A stretch of DNA of 64,000 bases from Ahaetulla prasina (GCF_028640845.1 NC_080540.1:167343752-167407751); one strand, 5' to 3'. Numbered from the stretch's first letter, positions 38,909 through 50,724 are shown. Numbers and translations: made by a program. Notes: generated by a model not told the origin, from the sequence alone.

Positions 38909-40120
38909 AACCTATGACAACAATTGAGCCCAAAATTTCTGTTGCTAAGCAAGGTGGTTGTTTAGTGACTTTTGCCCCATTTTATGACATTATGCCATGA
39001 TTATTAAGTGAAACACTGCATTGTGCAGTTGTCCAGCCTTCAGTGTCCGGGCTGTGCAAACTGAACCCAAGAGATGGGGGGAGGCTTCACCCTGCTGCCG
39101 GGTTCGGGGCTGAGGGGGGTGGGCAGCGCTTTAAGGCCACTTGTACAGATGAAGCAAGAAACACCTCATCCCACGCCCTCCTGGTTAAAGAATGAAGTTG
39201 GAGGGGGAGAGAAAAGTGAGGGGGGAAAATAGTCGCCTCCCAAATCTCCAAAGGATGTGGAGTTGAGATCTGGCTCAATGGTCAGCACACCATTACCAAA
39301 TAAAAGCGGATGGGCAGATATTCACTCCTATTGCTTCTCATCCTGTCTGTCTCTCTTCCTGTCTTCTCCGCTGTGTCTTACCTGACTTCCAGCTCTTGCC
39401 AACCTGGGCGAGGGGATGTCAAGGGGAGTCCCGTCTCGCTTCTCCGCCGCCCCACCCCTCCCCACCTGCCACACACCCTTGCCAGCTGAGATCGGGAAGC
39501 CAGATTTGGGAAGCTGAACGCGCTGCTGCTGCCCGGAAGGAGGAGAACGTCAGAAATGGGCTCTCTTGCAGCGCCTCCTCTCTCTCTTCTTCTCCCAAGT
39601 GGCAGCAGTGCATCCGGCTCACCACTAAGAGAAGGGGCACGCGAGCTAGGTTTTGCGGGACCAGGGATGGCAGGGGCATGTTCCCCCTTCCTTCCCCTTC
39701 TCTCCAGCCTTGCCTCCTCACATTATGTTGTTTGTGCAGCAGCTGCGTAAGCATCTAAGTACTTGGGCGGGCTTATTTTCAGGGGAGGGAACTTATTTTA
39801 GCGCATGCGCTCAAAAGCCCAATTGGGCTTATTATCCAGACATGTCCTAGTTTTGGGGACACACGGTAACTAATCTGGCTTCCCCCATTGACCGTGTGTT
39901 GGAAGCTGGATGGGAAGGTTACAAATGGTGATCACATGATCCCTGTCAATGCAACTGCCATAAATACATGCCAGTTGCCAAACACCTGAATTCTGATCAC
40001 ATGATCACGGGGACGCTGCAATGGTCGTATGTTTGAAAGCTGGTCATAAGTCATAAGTCACTTCTCTCAGTTATTGTTTTAATTTTGAATGGTCCCTGAA
40101 TGAATGTCGAGGATTACCTG
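38909..40120 (-). mobile_element. Mariner-like MITE interrupted by an 840-bp insertion, copy 1
   Basis: Reverse-complement MITE pieces at 38909-39030 and 39868-40120 join into one family consensus. The second ends GGATTACCTG then TA. The insertion is described separately. Confidence 0.75.
39031..39867. mobile_element. Unidentified GC-rich insertion within the MITE, copy 1
   Basis: About 840 bp starting CCAGCCTTCAGTGTCCGGGC. Its right end resembles a dispersed squamate repeat (GCGCATGCGCTCAAAAGCCC, TTGGGCTTATTATCC). There are no evident inverted termini and no recognisable protein. Frames here (39396-39758 and its antisense) are present unchanged in copy 2, which only reflects recent duplication. 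Confidence 0.5.
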
Positions 40121-40415
40121 TACCATGATATTGCTGTTTTTCCCCGCTCCATTTGACCATGAGTTTTGCATTATCCCATCCCCACCCACCCCCATTGCTT
40201 AGTAGGTATTAATTTGCTTCATTAGAAATAACCTGTTTTATCATAACTTTTTTATAGAGCAAGTAGGCTTTTCTTACTCACGATGCAGAACACACCCACC
40301 TTTCTTTATAACAAAAGAAAAAGTTGCCTCAACAATTTTCAAATGCTTGGCAAGAATTTGCAGGATAGACAGACAGTACAGTGGGACAAGGCTGAAATGT
40401 GGCATTATTTTAGGC

Positions 40416-40912
40416 CCGGTGATGGCGAACCTATGGAACGCATGCCACAGATGGCACACAGAGCCCTCTGTGCGGGCACGGCAGCCGTCACCCCAGACCA
40501 GTTGCACTGCGCATGTGGACGCGCCTCCTGTCAGCCAACTGGTCTTCGGGTCTCTGTTGCGCATGCATGTGGGTGGGGCCTTCCCTGACCTCTTCAGGTT
40601 CCACTCTCTGCAAGTGCCTCTCCGTGGCAGGAATACAGGAGAAAGCTAGGATGCGCTGGGTATGTGTGTGGAGAGAAACTGTGGAGATCGCAACCCCCCC
40701 CACCCGGGCCTGTTTTGGGCCTGAAAAGCCTCCTGCACCAACCTGGAAGCCAAAACGGGGGCCAAAGTGCATGCATGGGGGTCACATGCACAGGGAATGT
40801 GTATACATGTGCGGGAGCGCTCTTATTGCATTTTTGGGGGTTGGGACATGTGGATTCGCACATGTGTTTAAGCGCTTTGGGTAATCTGCACCAAAAAGGT
40901 TAACCATCACTG
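40416..40912 (+). mobile_element. hAT-type MITE (CGGTGATGGCGAAC termini)
   Basis: Left end CCGGTGATGGCGAACCTATG, right end AAAAAGGTTAACCATCACTG, flanked by TTTTAGGC and TCTTAGGC (7 of 8). 497 bp, non-coding. Its right portion is retained at 54367-54787 in copy 2, where the left end was lost at the D/B junction. Confidence 0.85.
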
Positions 40913-41036
40913 TCTTAGGCTGTAGCAACAGAGGAGAAGGAGAAAAAATTGATGAGACCATTGATGGAGTGTGTGATGGAGGGGAAGAGGAGGAAGAGGC
41001 CACCACCTGTTTTTCCTATACTATATAAACACATAA

Positions 41037-41340
41037 TGGCATCAGGGCTTGTTGGCTACAGTCCACTTTCCCATAAAGCAGGACCATATTCACTTGGACT
41101 ATAGAACAAAAACCTTCACAGCAAAAGTGTTTGTCCTACGAGACAAAGGAAGGGTGACCAAGTCCATCCCCTTGATAGCCACCCAAACATATTTGTGTAG
41201 TGAGTGCTCAGGGCACAAAATTGACTCATTGCAAAAATTTGCTTTTCATTACAGCAAGGAACAAAGTTTTCCACTTTACCAGGAAAAAAAAATGATGGTT
41301 TTTTTTTTTATAAAAGCCAAAATCTCAGGCTTGTAAATTG
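41037..41340. other. Block B single-copy-like sequence
   Basis: Contains a 95-codon plus-strand frame (41049-41336) that is identical in copy 2 (54918-55205). No family resemblance, no splice or promoter evidence. Probably not a gene. Confidence 0.4.
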
Positions 41341-41829
41341 CAAAATCCAACAAATTCCTCAGTCTCATGAGAAATGTTGAAACAACAAAAATTCAGAAAT
41401 ACCAATTAGTGAGATTTTTCCCCCCCTCTTTGTAGAGAAGAGACTCACTGGCCTGTCTTTGGAGTTAGAGCAAGGGCTTCAAGCTGTGGGAGAACAGATA
41501 TTGGATTAAAAGTTTCTGAAAAATATTCTTGCCATTCAAAAACTACTTGCATTTGTAGATTTATTTTTTATTTTTTTTAAGAAACCTCGGCAAGAGGAGA
41601 ATGGAGGATAGCCTTCTGGAAATATTACTTTAAACGAGAGCAGAAGCTAAATTCTTTCACCCAATCTACAGACCATTCTGTGACTTTCAAGAAAGTAATG
41701 TCCATGGACCAGGCCTGAGCCTCTTCCTTTAAAGCACCCCGATAAAAGGTCATCTGGTTCTCTCTGTAAAATGTTCTTCTAGGGTTCGGCTCATTAAACA
41801 GACAGAATCCAAGTGGACAATCACTTAAA

Positions 41830-42440
41830 TATGAGCCAAAAATGTATGGTGACAGTCAAAAAAGCCAATACAATCCAAGGTTGCGCTAACAGAGGGATAG
41901 AATGAAGACCACGTGAAGTATTCGTACCACTTTACAAAGCCTGAGTAAGACCACACTTGGAAAACTGCATCAGTTTTGGTCCCCACAATATAAAAAAGAT
42001 GTTGGGACACTGGAAAGAGTGCAGAGAAGAACAACAAGGATAATTAGGGGGCTGAAGGCTCAATTTATGAAGAACAGTTGCAGCAATTGGATATGTCTAG
42101 TCTGGTGAAAAGGACTGGAAGAAACATGATACCAATGTTCTAGTATCGAAGGGGCTACCACAAAGAAGAGGAGGTCAACCCATCTTCCAAAGCATCAGAA
42201 GGCAAGACAAGAAACAATGGATGGAAACTAATCAAGGAGCGAAGCAACCTGGAACTAAAGAGAAATTTCCTAGCAGTGAGAACAATCAACAATCAATCAA
42301 TGGGTTGCCTTCAGAAGTTGTGGGTGCCCCATCACGGGAGGCTTTTAAGAAGAAACTGGACAGCCATTTGTCTGAAATGGTATCCCCTGCTCAAGCAGGG
42401 AAGTTGGATTAGATGCCCTCCAAGGTTCTTTTATGCTTGC
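41830..42440 (+). mobile_element. CR1 LINE 3' portion, copy 1
   Basis: A frame segment reads FWSPQYKKDVGTLERVQRRT, the RT C-terminal part of CR1. It is followed by the 3' UTR (GATGGAAACTAATCAAGGAG) and the end TTGGATTAGATGCCCTCCAA. Several stops, so inactive. Confidence 0.85.
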
Positions 42441-42585
42441 TTGCTTGCTTGCATAGACAGACAGATACTGGGGCTGTCCAACTCCAGAACAATTCTTGCT
42501 TGCTTGCTTATTCATTCATTCATAGTATGCTTGCTTGCTTGCTTATTCATTCATTCATAGTAGTGATAGTCACTACTGCGCATGT

Positions 42586-42598
42586 CCAAGATGGCGGC
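42586..42598 (+). promoter_or_regulatory. YY1-like motif at the 5' end of the L2 LINE
   Basis: CCAAGATGGCGGC lies within about 20 bp of the inferred 5' end of the LINE. This is the consensus YY1 site (AAGATGGCGGC). In mammalian L1 a similar site near the 5' end sets the transcription start. Here the role is inferred from sequence alone. Confidence 0.6.
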
Positions 42599-42756
42599 CG
42601 CACCGCTGAACAGCTGATGCGGCGACGGGCCTATTTCGGGCCAGACCGGGTGGGGGGGGTCCTTTTGACAGCTTGGACCCCCCGCCCAGGTAGGTGAGAG
42701 TTCGGGAGTCAGAGGCTGGGCAAATTGGTAGGCGTCTCCGGGTTCCCTTGGGAGGA

Positions 42757-42758
42757 GG

Positions 42759-42806
<48 letters not shown>

Positions 42807-43112
42807 GTCGGCGGCCTGGCTGGGCGGCAGTGGCCGGGCTTTTCCAGCGGCAGCGGTCCGCCCTCTCCAGGCCGGGCGGCAGCGGCCTGGCTGGGCGGCA
42901 GTGGCCGGGCTTTTCCAGCGGCAGCGGCCTGGCTGGGCGGCAGTGGCCGGGCTTTTCCAGCGGCGGCGGCGGCGGCGGCGGTGGTCGGCGGCCTGGCTTG
43001 GCCCTGCTTTGGGAGGGCCTAGAGCCTCTCCCTTTGTCCCCTCGCCTGCGGTGCCGTGTGGGAGCAGCCTGGCCCTTATCCAACAGTGGCGGCGGCGGCG
43101 GCGGCGGTGGTC
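42757..43112 (+). repeat. L2 5' UTR (GGC)n and 42-bp tandem repeats
   Basis: (GGC)n runs at about 42760-42803, 42960-42982 and 43086-43110 surround three copies of a unit containing CCTGGCTGGGCGGCAGTGGC and CGGGCTTTTCCAGCGG (from about 42811, 42883 and 42925). The unit is 42 bp between the last two. The Gly-, Arg- and Pro-rich frames across it are composition artefacts. Confidence 0.85.
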
Positions 43113-44069
43113 GGCGGCCTGGCCTGGAGGCTCTTTCCGCAGCGGAAGAGTCGGTGTCGGTGTCGGTGGCGGCGGCCTGGCTGGACCGGCTTGGCCAGGG
43201 CCTAGCCTGTTGGTGGTTGACTGGGTTCGGCGATTGTGGCATGACCCAGCAAACCTGGCGGGTGAGTGGCCTATTCCAGCTGGAGGCCAGGCTTAGCGGC
43301 CACAAAGAGGCCCGATGGTCGCCTTCTTTGTCATCTTGAAGGCTGTCCACGGGTCCAGGGACGCCTCGCTACCACCTGGAGGACGCCTATAGACCGTCAG
43401 TGGGGCTTTTTGAGTCCTTTGCCCCCGGACTTTTGGAGAGATGCCTCGTCGGTGGAGCAGCTTGGCCCACTAGGCGCGTGTTTCGTCCTCTTTGTCAACT
43501 TGAAGGACGATCACGGGCCATGTAGGCACCTTTTTTACCATCTTTGAGGATGCCCATGGGCTGGCTGCAAGGGGGTCGTTTGAAGACCTTTGGTCCCCAG
43601 TGGGGGAATTGAGGATGGTCCTGGACAATCCTAGCTTGACTATTGTAGGACTATATCCTCTCCCTTTGTGCCCATAGACCACCCTCGGGACTGGAGAAGA
43701 GGGTTGGAGCTCTGACTTAATCATGGCGGTTTGTTCACCTACCGCCCAAGACCTATATCCCGTCTGTCTTCTACTCGGAACTCCTGGTGCGCCAACTTCC
43801 ATCTTGACAGGTCCAGGATGGGTCCGTTTGCCGGACTTTTATCATGCGGACATTTACAGCGGCTGACCTTCTTGCCCTGCGAGATTCCCCTCTCTCGCGG
43901 GTCTGGCCCTCCACATTATCGAGGGTCCATCTTGAGGACGGGTTTTGGAACCCCGAGAGATGGCATGCCAAAATAGGAGACTCAGGGATTTTTAATTAAT
44001 TATTTTAATAGGGTTTTAAAGGAATTTTAATGGGAATTTTAACGGGGGGTAGGAACTGACGGGTCTGGG

Positions 44070-45128
44070 TTGGAGGGAGGTAGTGTTGGGTGGGGTGGAG
44101 GGTTAGGGTGGGTGAGGGGTAGCCCGTCGGGAGGGAAACCAGTTCCAGCGCATGCTCGTGGCGACTATCAAATGGGTTCGGAGGTTATGGGGGGGGAGTG
44201 TGTTCCTTTGTGTGAGGGTGAGTCTATTTGCACGGTAAGTGGGAGGGGCAGATATGGCGGAAGGGGGGGATCGTATCAACATAGGGGGTCACGCGTTCGA
44301 TGTTTACAGGCGATCGCGTGCCCCGGTCCCCCTGACTTCTCCCGTTCCCCGGATGGTCAAGACCCTCAGAGCCTGGGCCTGCGTCTGATGTTATGCAACG
44401 CACGGTCCGTGGCCAATAAGGCCCCCCTAATACATGATCTGATTCAGGGGGGTGCCGCGGATATTATAGGCGTTACGGAGACCTGGTTGGGCACTGAAGG
44501 GGGTGTGCCCCTGGTCGAGATGTGCCCACCGGGTTTCCGTGCATTCCATCAGCCGAGGGCCCAGGGTAGGGGTGGAGGGGTGGCGGTTGCTATTAAAGAG
44601 AGTCTAGAGCCGAGGGAGACCACTGTACCTCAGATCGCCGGGTGTGAATCCCTCTTTGTGAGGTGGGGTCATAGATGTCAGATGGGCTTGCTGGTCGCGT
44701 ACCTGGCTCCTTGCTGCGTGACAGCTGCCCTGCCCGAGCTCCTGGAGGTGCTTGCCGGGGTGGCAGTGGAGACCCCCAGACTGTTAGTCATGGGGGACTT
44801 TAACTTGCCATCTGCCGGCTCGTCATCGACGGTAGCTCGGGAGTTCTTGGCCTCCATGACGGCCTTGGACCTGACTCAAGTAGTGGATGGCCCCACTCAC
44901 ATCGGGGGAGGCACACTGGACCTGATTTTTGTCTCTGGTCAGTGGTCGAGAGATCTGGACTTAAAGGAAATAGTCATTGAACCTTTGTCATGGTCAGATC
45001 ACTCTCCTTCCCCTGGACTTTCTGACCGCTACCCAACACCGCAGGGAGACGGAACCATTACGATGGTACCGCCCCAGGCGCCTGATGGACCCAGAGAGGT
45101 TTCGGACGGAGCTTGGGCCACTTCCTGA
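44070..45128 (+). pseudogene. L2 LINE protein: endonuclease (EEP) domain, frame broken before RT
   Basis: A 352-codon frame. The apurinic-like endonuclease starts near residue 105 ([16 protein letters not shown]). It shows the EEP motifs [27 protein letters not shown] and SWSDH, where N, E, D/N and D-H are catalytic residues. Such enzymes nick the target for reverse transcription. Just after SWSDH the frame slips: two bases are missing relative to the minus-strand relative at 59768-60643, which continues SDHSLLRLDFLTAI. The continuation [20 protein letters not shown] lies in another frame (44977-45270). The N-terminal 100 residues may be 5' UTR read-through. Confidence 0.9.
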
Positions 45129-45129
45129 G

Positions 45130-47080
45130 GGTCTGGCTCACGGCACGGCAGAGGAACTAGCTGCAGCCTGGGAACGGGCTGCCGGGGCCTTAGACCGTGT
45201 CAGGCCTTTGCGGCCTCTGACCCGCGCAGATCCCAACCGCCCTTGGTTCTCCGAGGAGCTGAGGGGATGAAACGCCGGAGAAGACGCCTAGAGAGTTCCT
45301 GGAGGTCCAGCCGCTCAGAGGTTGATCGGACACTAGTTAGATCCTATACTAGACCTACCTAGTGGCACTGAGGGAAGCGAGGCGCCCACGCCTCCTCCTC
45401 ATTGGCCGGCAGATAACCGCCCAGCTGCCCTGTTCGGGTGACCCGCCTCCTTCACCAGGGGAGCGGATGCTGCGGGACGTGTTGAGGAGTTTAACGGTTA
45501 TCTATACGATAAAATCGTTCAGCTTAGGGACGGTCTGGACCAAAATTGTGGCGATTCAGACCGGGTATCTGAGGGCGGTCTTGGTGATGTTGTTTGGGAT
45601 GAGTTTGACCCTGTGAGAGGACATGGACAGGTTGCTGGGTAGATTGAATGCCACCACGTGTTTACTGGACCCGTGCCTCCTGGCTGGTGCTGGCCACCAG
45701 GAGGTGACACGAGGCTGGCTCCAGGGGCTTACGAGTGCTTCCTTGTTGGAGGGAGTCTTCCGCCGCCTTGAAAGAGGCGGTGGTGAGGCCCTCCTCAAGA
45801 AGCCTTCCTGACCCGCTGTTTTAGGTAATTATCGTCCGTCTCCAACCCGCTCGCGAAGGTTGTAGAGAGTATGGTGGCATATCAGTTTCCCCTGCACCTG
45901 GAGGAAACTGTCTATCTGGACCTGCTCCAGTCCGGCTTCCGCCCGGTTACAGCACTGAGACGGCTTTGGTCGCAGGATGATCTCTGGAGGGCCAGGATAG
46001 GGGTTGTTCCTCTGCCCTGGTCCTATTAGACCTCTCAGCGCTTGATACCATCGACCATGGTATCCTGCTGCGCCGTTGAGGGATTGGGAGTGGAGGCACC
46101 GCTTATCGGTGGTTCTCCTATCTCTCCGACCGTCGCAGACGGTGTTGACAGGGGGCAGAGGTCGGCCCCAGGCGCCTCACTTGTGGGGTGCCGCAGGGCG
46201 ATTCTCTCGCCTTCTGTTCAACATCTATATGAAGCCGCTGGGTGAGATCATCAGTGGCTTCGTGTGAGGTACCAGCTGTACGCTGATGACACCCAGCTGT
46301 ATTTCCACACCGGCCACCCCAATGAAGCTATCAAGTGCTGTCCCGGTGTTTGGAAGCCGACGGGTCTGGATGGGGAGAAACAGGCTCAAGCTCAATCCTC
46401 CAAGACAGAGTGGCTGTGGATGCCGGCATCCCGGTACAGTCAGCTGAGTCCGCGGCTGACTGTCGGGAGCGAGTCATTGGCCCCGATGGAGAGGGTGCGC
46501 AATTTGGGCGTTCTCCTGGATGCACGGCTGTCTTTGAAGATCATTTGACGGCCGCCTCCAGGAGAGCTTTCCACCAGGTTCGCCTGGTGCGCCAGTTGCG
46601 CCTTTCTAGACCGGGATGCCTTGTGCACAGTCACCACGCCTTGTGACGCCTCGCCTGGACTACTGCAATGCTCTCTACATGGGGCTCCCTTGAAGGGCAT
46701 CCGAGGCTGCAGTTGGTCCAGAATGCAGCTGCTGGTGATAGAGGAGCCCCTGGCTCCCGAGTGACACCTATCCTGCGCAGGCCCACTGGCTACCTGTGGC
46801 CTTCCGGGTGCGCTTCAAGGTGTTGGTGAACGTCTTTAAAGCGCTCCATGGCATAGGGCCGGGTTACTTACGGGACCGCCTGCTGCTACCGAATACCTCT
46901 CACCGACCCGTGCGCTCTCACAGAGAGGGACTCCACAGGGTGCCATCGGTAGCGACAGTGTCGTCTGGCGACACCCAGGGAAGGGCCTTTCTGTGGGGGC
47001 TCCCGCCTCTGGAACGAACTCCCCAGGACTTCGCCAACTTCCGGACCTCCGAACCTTTCGCATGAGCTTAAAACTCACTT
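45130..47080 (+). pseudogene. L2 LINE reverse transcriptase, multiply frameshifted
   Basis: RT landmarks occur in shifting frames: DTIDHG near 46045 (start of the palm), LLFNIYMKPLGEIISGF-like near 46210-46260, the catalytic box YQLYADDTQLYFH (46264-46310), NLGVLLDARLS near 46505, then LRTFR-like C-terminus near 47050. Frequent one-base indels. Inactive. Confidence 0.88.
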
Positions 47081-47340
47081 ATTTATTTGCGCTGGACTGG
47101 GTTAGCTTTTTATGGGTTTTTAATTGGGTTTTATCGATGGGTTTTTAATGGGTTTTTAATGGGTTTTATTATTTGCTAAATTTTAATTGCGGCCAAATTG
47201 AATAAGTTTTTTAGTGGTATTTTAATAGTATTTATTTTGTAATAGGAATGTTTATTTTATCTGGCTGTAAACCGCCCTGAGTCCTTCGGGAGAAGGGCGG
47301 TATAAAAATTTAAATAATAAATAAATAAATAAATAAATAA

Positions 47341-48498
47341 ATTCATTTACTGTAGATATTGGAGCTGCCCACCTCTAGAACAATGCTTATTTGCAAAAAC
47401 ACAAGAATAAATGCAGGGAATACACTTGTGAGTGTGATGCTCATTTAACTCTGAACTCTTAAGTTCAAACTACACTGACCTCAGGAGGAGGAGCTTTGAT
47501 CTAAGGCTATTTTGAAAGCAGTAAGTAAGACCGTACTTGAAAAAGAGGCCCATTCACCCATTCAGTTAAAGCACTTTGCTAGTATTGGGGCCCCTGTGTG
47601 GCATTAATTCCACAGGCAGGCAGATACTAGGAGAGATCCAGGGCAAAGTTCTCTGCCTTTCAGAGGGAAAGAGAAAAAAAAAAAAAAGAAGGTGGGGGGG
47701 GGAGGTTTCCCCTTTAACATCTGGTCAATGCTTTAGCTGAGTCATCCTCTTTGGAAGGCTCTGGTGTTGTGTTGTCAGCTCCAACCTCTCAGACTTCAAG
47801 AGCGACTGGGCGCTTTTAGGATGGTTAAGCAATCCAAAATTGTTTTCTTTCTTTTAAAAAAAAAATGTTCCAAGCCTCCCAATTTGCTAATTCACTAATA
47901 CATTTGACAAAGAACGAGCACAAATAACAGAAGGTTCGTGAGTGAGAGAAAAATGGCCCTTTGCTTCTTAAAGGGGTGGGGGAAATGAATCAGATTCTGG
48001 CTGTAAACCATCTTTTGAGTCAGAATCACAAGACTGTTTTTGGACTTCCAAAAGGGGACGAAAGGAAAGGAAAGGAAAGGAAAGGAAAGGAAAGGAAAGG
48101 AAAGGAAAGGAAAGGAAAGGAAAGGAAAGGAAAGGAAAGGAAAGGAAAGGAAAGGAAAGGAAAGGAAAGGAAAGGAAAGGAAAAAAGTAAAACTTTGTTG
48201 TTTAAATCCTCAACTTCGTTAATGATCATTTATTGCATTTGTTTACTATATTATTTATTTGCAATTACAATTTTCAATATTTACTTCATTTTTATAACAA
48301 GTTCATCTATAGGGGGCTTTGAGATCAACGTTTTTTCTAGGTTTTCTTACAGACAGACAAATGAGTGTTGTGTTTACCTTATTATTAAATAAACTACTAT
48401 TTTTAAGCACAGAAAATATTTGTCTCTCTGTGTGTGAGAGAGACAGATAGATAGTCAAAGATATTTCACAAAAACTAGTATGTAGCTGTCCAAAGTCA
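47341..48498. other. Duplicated block D, copy 1
   Basis: Unrecognised sequence apart from a poly-A/G patch near 47670 and the (AAAGG)n array. The homologous block is 53231-54366. Confidence 0.8.
48060..48184. repeat. (AAAGG)n array, copy 1
   Basis: About 25 units; the duplicate (53950-54055) has about 20. Long antisense and sense frames across it are artefacts. Confidence 0.97.
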
Positions 48499-48949
48499 GC
48501 TGATTTCTCCAGAAGTCAATTTAAATCTCAATGAAATGTTGCAAAAAACAACACTGATTTGGGAAACTGTAACCCTATTATTAGTTCAGTATTTTGCCCT
48601 TTTCCAAAAACTGTGAAGAAGCTTTGTTCTGATTCTAAAATTTAAAAATATAAATAAAACAGTTACCAATTTATTACTCAGTTTGTACGTGATTTGATAC
48701 ATGGTTCCATACTGCAGAGAACTAGAGGTTTTATCACATTTCACTTGTCAAGCTGGATTCAGAGGATTCCCCTCACCCAAAAGAATCAGAAGTGAAACAG
48801 TTCACGTATAATATATTGATCATTGTTTGTTTTAGGCAGCCAACCAATATTGTTGGAACTAAACCAAAGTAACACTCAACACACCTAAGATTATACTTGA
48901 ACTAACAATAGTACAAGAGTCTTCATCTCTATCTTGTCCCTATTCTCAT
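48499..48949. other. Sequence unique to copy 1 of the large duplication
   Basis: Begins at the D breakpoint (GTC then AGCTGATTTC) and is absent from copy 2. AT-rich, no recognised element. Confidence 0.6.
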
Positions 48950-49840
48950 ATAAAGAATGGTTGCTGGAATTGATGAAAAGAAGGACTAGGGGAGACATGA
49001 TAGCAGTGTTCCAATATCTCATGGGTTGCCACAAAGAAGAAGAGGGAGTCAAACTATTCTCCAAAGCACCTGAGGGCAGGACAAGAAGCAATGGGTAGAA
49101 ACTAATCAAGGAGAGAAGCAACTTAGAACTAAGGAGAAATTTCCTGACTGTTAGAACAATTAATCAGTGCAACAACTTGCCTTTGGAGGTTCTGAATGCT
49201 CCAACACTGGAAGTTTTTAAAAAGAGATTGGACAACAGCTCAAATGGTATAGGGTAGTGATGGCGAAGCTTTTCGCCATCGCATGCCAAAGTGGGGGGAG
49301 AACGGGGGGGGGGGGTTGCGTGCATGTATGCCCACACCCATAATCCAATGTGCCCCACCCACCCCCACTCATGCACCTGTGACATACACACACACACACA
49401 CACACACACACCATAGTCCCCTCCCCCACTTTTGGCATGCGATGGCACGGTGGGCCCAGTTGGAGCCTGGGGAGGGTGAAAATGGCTTTCCCTACCCTTT
49501 CCCCGGAAGCCCTCCGGAAGCCGGAAACTGCCCATTTGCCAACTTCCATTGGGACCCGAGGGTCCGTTTTTCGCTCTCCCCAAGCTCCAGAGCCTTTCTA
49601 GGAGCCTGGGGAGGTGCAGCCTTCCCATCCCCTGGGGGCCCTCTGGAGGCCAGAAACAGCCTGTTTCCCAACTTCCAGTGGGCCTGCACACGCCAGAGCT
49701 GACCTAGGGCAAAGCTCTCGTGTCCACCAATATGGTTATGTGTGCCATAAGTTCGCCATCACGGGTATAGGGTTTCCTATCTAAGCAGGGAGTTGGACTA
49801 GAAGACCTCCAAGGTCCCTTCCAACTGTTATTCTATTGTA
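48950..49840 (+). mobile_element. CR1 LINE 3' portion, split by a hAT MITE
   Basis: CR1 pieces 48950-49254 and 49773-49840 are continuous across the MITE. The end reads TTGGACTAGAAGACCTCCAA then GGTCCCTTCCAACTGTTATT. Confidence 0.88.
49255..49764 (+). mobile_element. hAT-type MITE with perfect 8-bp target duplication, copy 1
   Basis: Left TAGTGATGGCGAAGCTTTTC, right GTTCGCCATCACGG, flanked on both sides by GTATAGGG (49247-49254 and 49765-49772). 510 bp, with an internal (CA)n and GC-rich part. Nested in the CR1 element. Confidence 0.93.
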
Positions 49841-50724
49841 GCCTAATCTTCTTCACTGTTATCTGCTCTGATTACCACAGCATCCCTCAGCATCTCAGTC
49901 AGAGGAAGACTTTTCCTTAATGATGTCAGATTCCATTTAAAAGAAGATGCATGTAGATGGGGTTGCTCCATTTAACCAAACAGGATATGCCGCTGTGCCT
50001 TCACCACAGTTGTACTGCTAAATCCATTTAGAGACCCTGATTCTAACCACTCATAAGCAGAGGAGCTATTTTGCTTCTTTTTTTTCTGATACAAGGCCTA
50101 TTTCCTGTAAGAGAAGGAGACTTAATCCTGTTTAAATGCCCACTGATGATACACTATGAGAAAGAAACTAATTTAGTTCTTGTCATCCTAGGCTGGGCTG
50201 TGGCAGCAAAATCAAGTTAGTATATTTGTTGCAGTTTACAACTTAACAGATCTATCATGTCTAAACAATCACAGAGAACCAGTGTACTCTGGTTCATAAA
50301 ATTCATTTATTATGTCACAATAAACGAATTAATCTTCCTGTGCTACAACACGCTGGCTGGGGAATTCTGAGAGTTGAAGTTCACACATCTTGCAGAAGTT
50401 GAAACAAATGGTGCTACAAAACTATTCCTTATGATGACTCTTTATCAGTAGTAGCGTGATAAAAGCTTATGTTGGTCTGGTACAGCTAGTTTTAGCTAGA
50501 GAAACCACATTTTGTTAAAAACCTTTTATTTTGCTCATGTTTGCTCTTTTCCTCATCATTGCCTTGCAAATTCCCAGAAGGGTCATACAGTTGGCCTCAT
50601 CGGAGAATACTATCAACCTGACCCAGTAGTAGCAGCTGACTCAAGGCTGAGTCCTTTTCCTGTTGCAGAAAAGTTAGGTAGAAAGTTTTGCATATTCAGC
50701 TGTCAATATTATTAGTTAGAAACA
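49841..50724. other. Block E2 sequence, no gene recognised
   Basis: Includes a degraded fold-back MITE half near 50350-50395 (GCTGGCTGGGGAATTCTGAG, AGTTGAAGTTCACAC). Repeated at 56831-57731. Confidence 0.5.

Larger units (their letters stand above)
42568..47340 (+). mobile_element. L2-clade LINE, near full length (about 4.8 kb)
   Basis: Order: GC-rich 5' UTR with a YY1-like motif and tandem repeats (42568-44000), endonuclease frame (44070-45128), decayed reverse transcriptase (about 45130-47080), 3' UTR and terminal hairpin CCGCCCTGAGTCC / GGAGAAGGGCGG (47272-47300), then an AAATAAAT tail. It interrupts ATTCATTCAT / ATTCATTTACTG, and the duplicate copy shows this site without the insertion at about 53210-53240. 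Frameshifts and stops in the RT mean it is inactive. Confidence 0.92.

Noticed and set aside
39396..39758. 120-codon frame and its 111-codon antisense, kept in both copies
   Set aside because: Overlapping frames on both strands of a GC-rich insertion; nothing recognisable.
41049..41336. 95-codon frame identical in both duplicates (54918-55205)
   Set aside because: Identity reflects recent duplication; no family resemblance, splice sites or promoter support.
42570..44000. CpG-island promoter of a host gene
   Set aside because: The GC-rich segment is the 5' UTR of an L2 LINE, absent from the empty site in copy 2.
44070..45128. 352-codon frame as a host nuclease gene
   Set aside because: It carries LINE endonuclease motifs, is followed by RT remnants and an L2 3' end, and has a relative at 59768-60612.
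48026..48229. FPFLS-repeat protein from the (AAAGG)n array
   Set aside because: Microsatellite translation; array length differs between duplicates.
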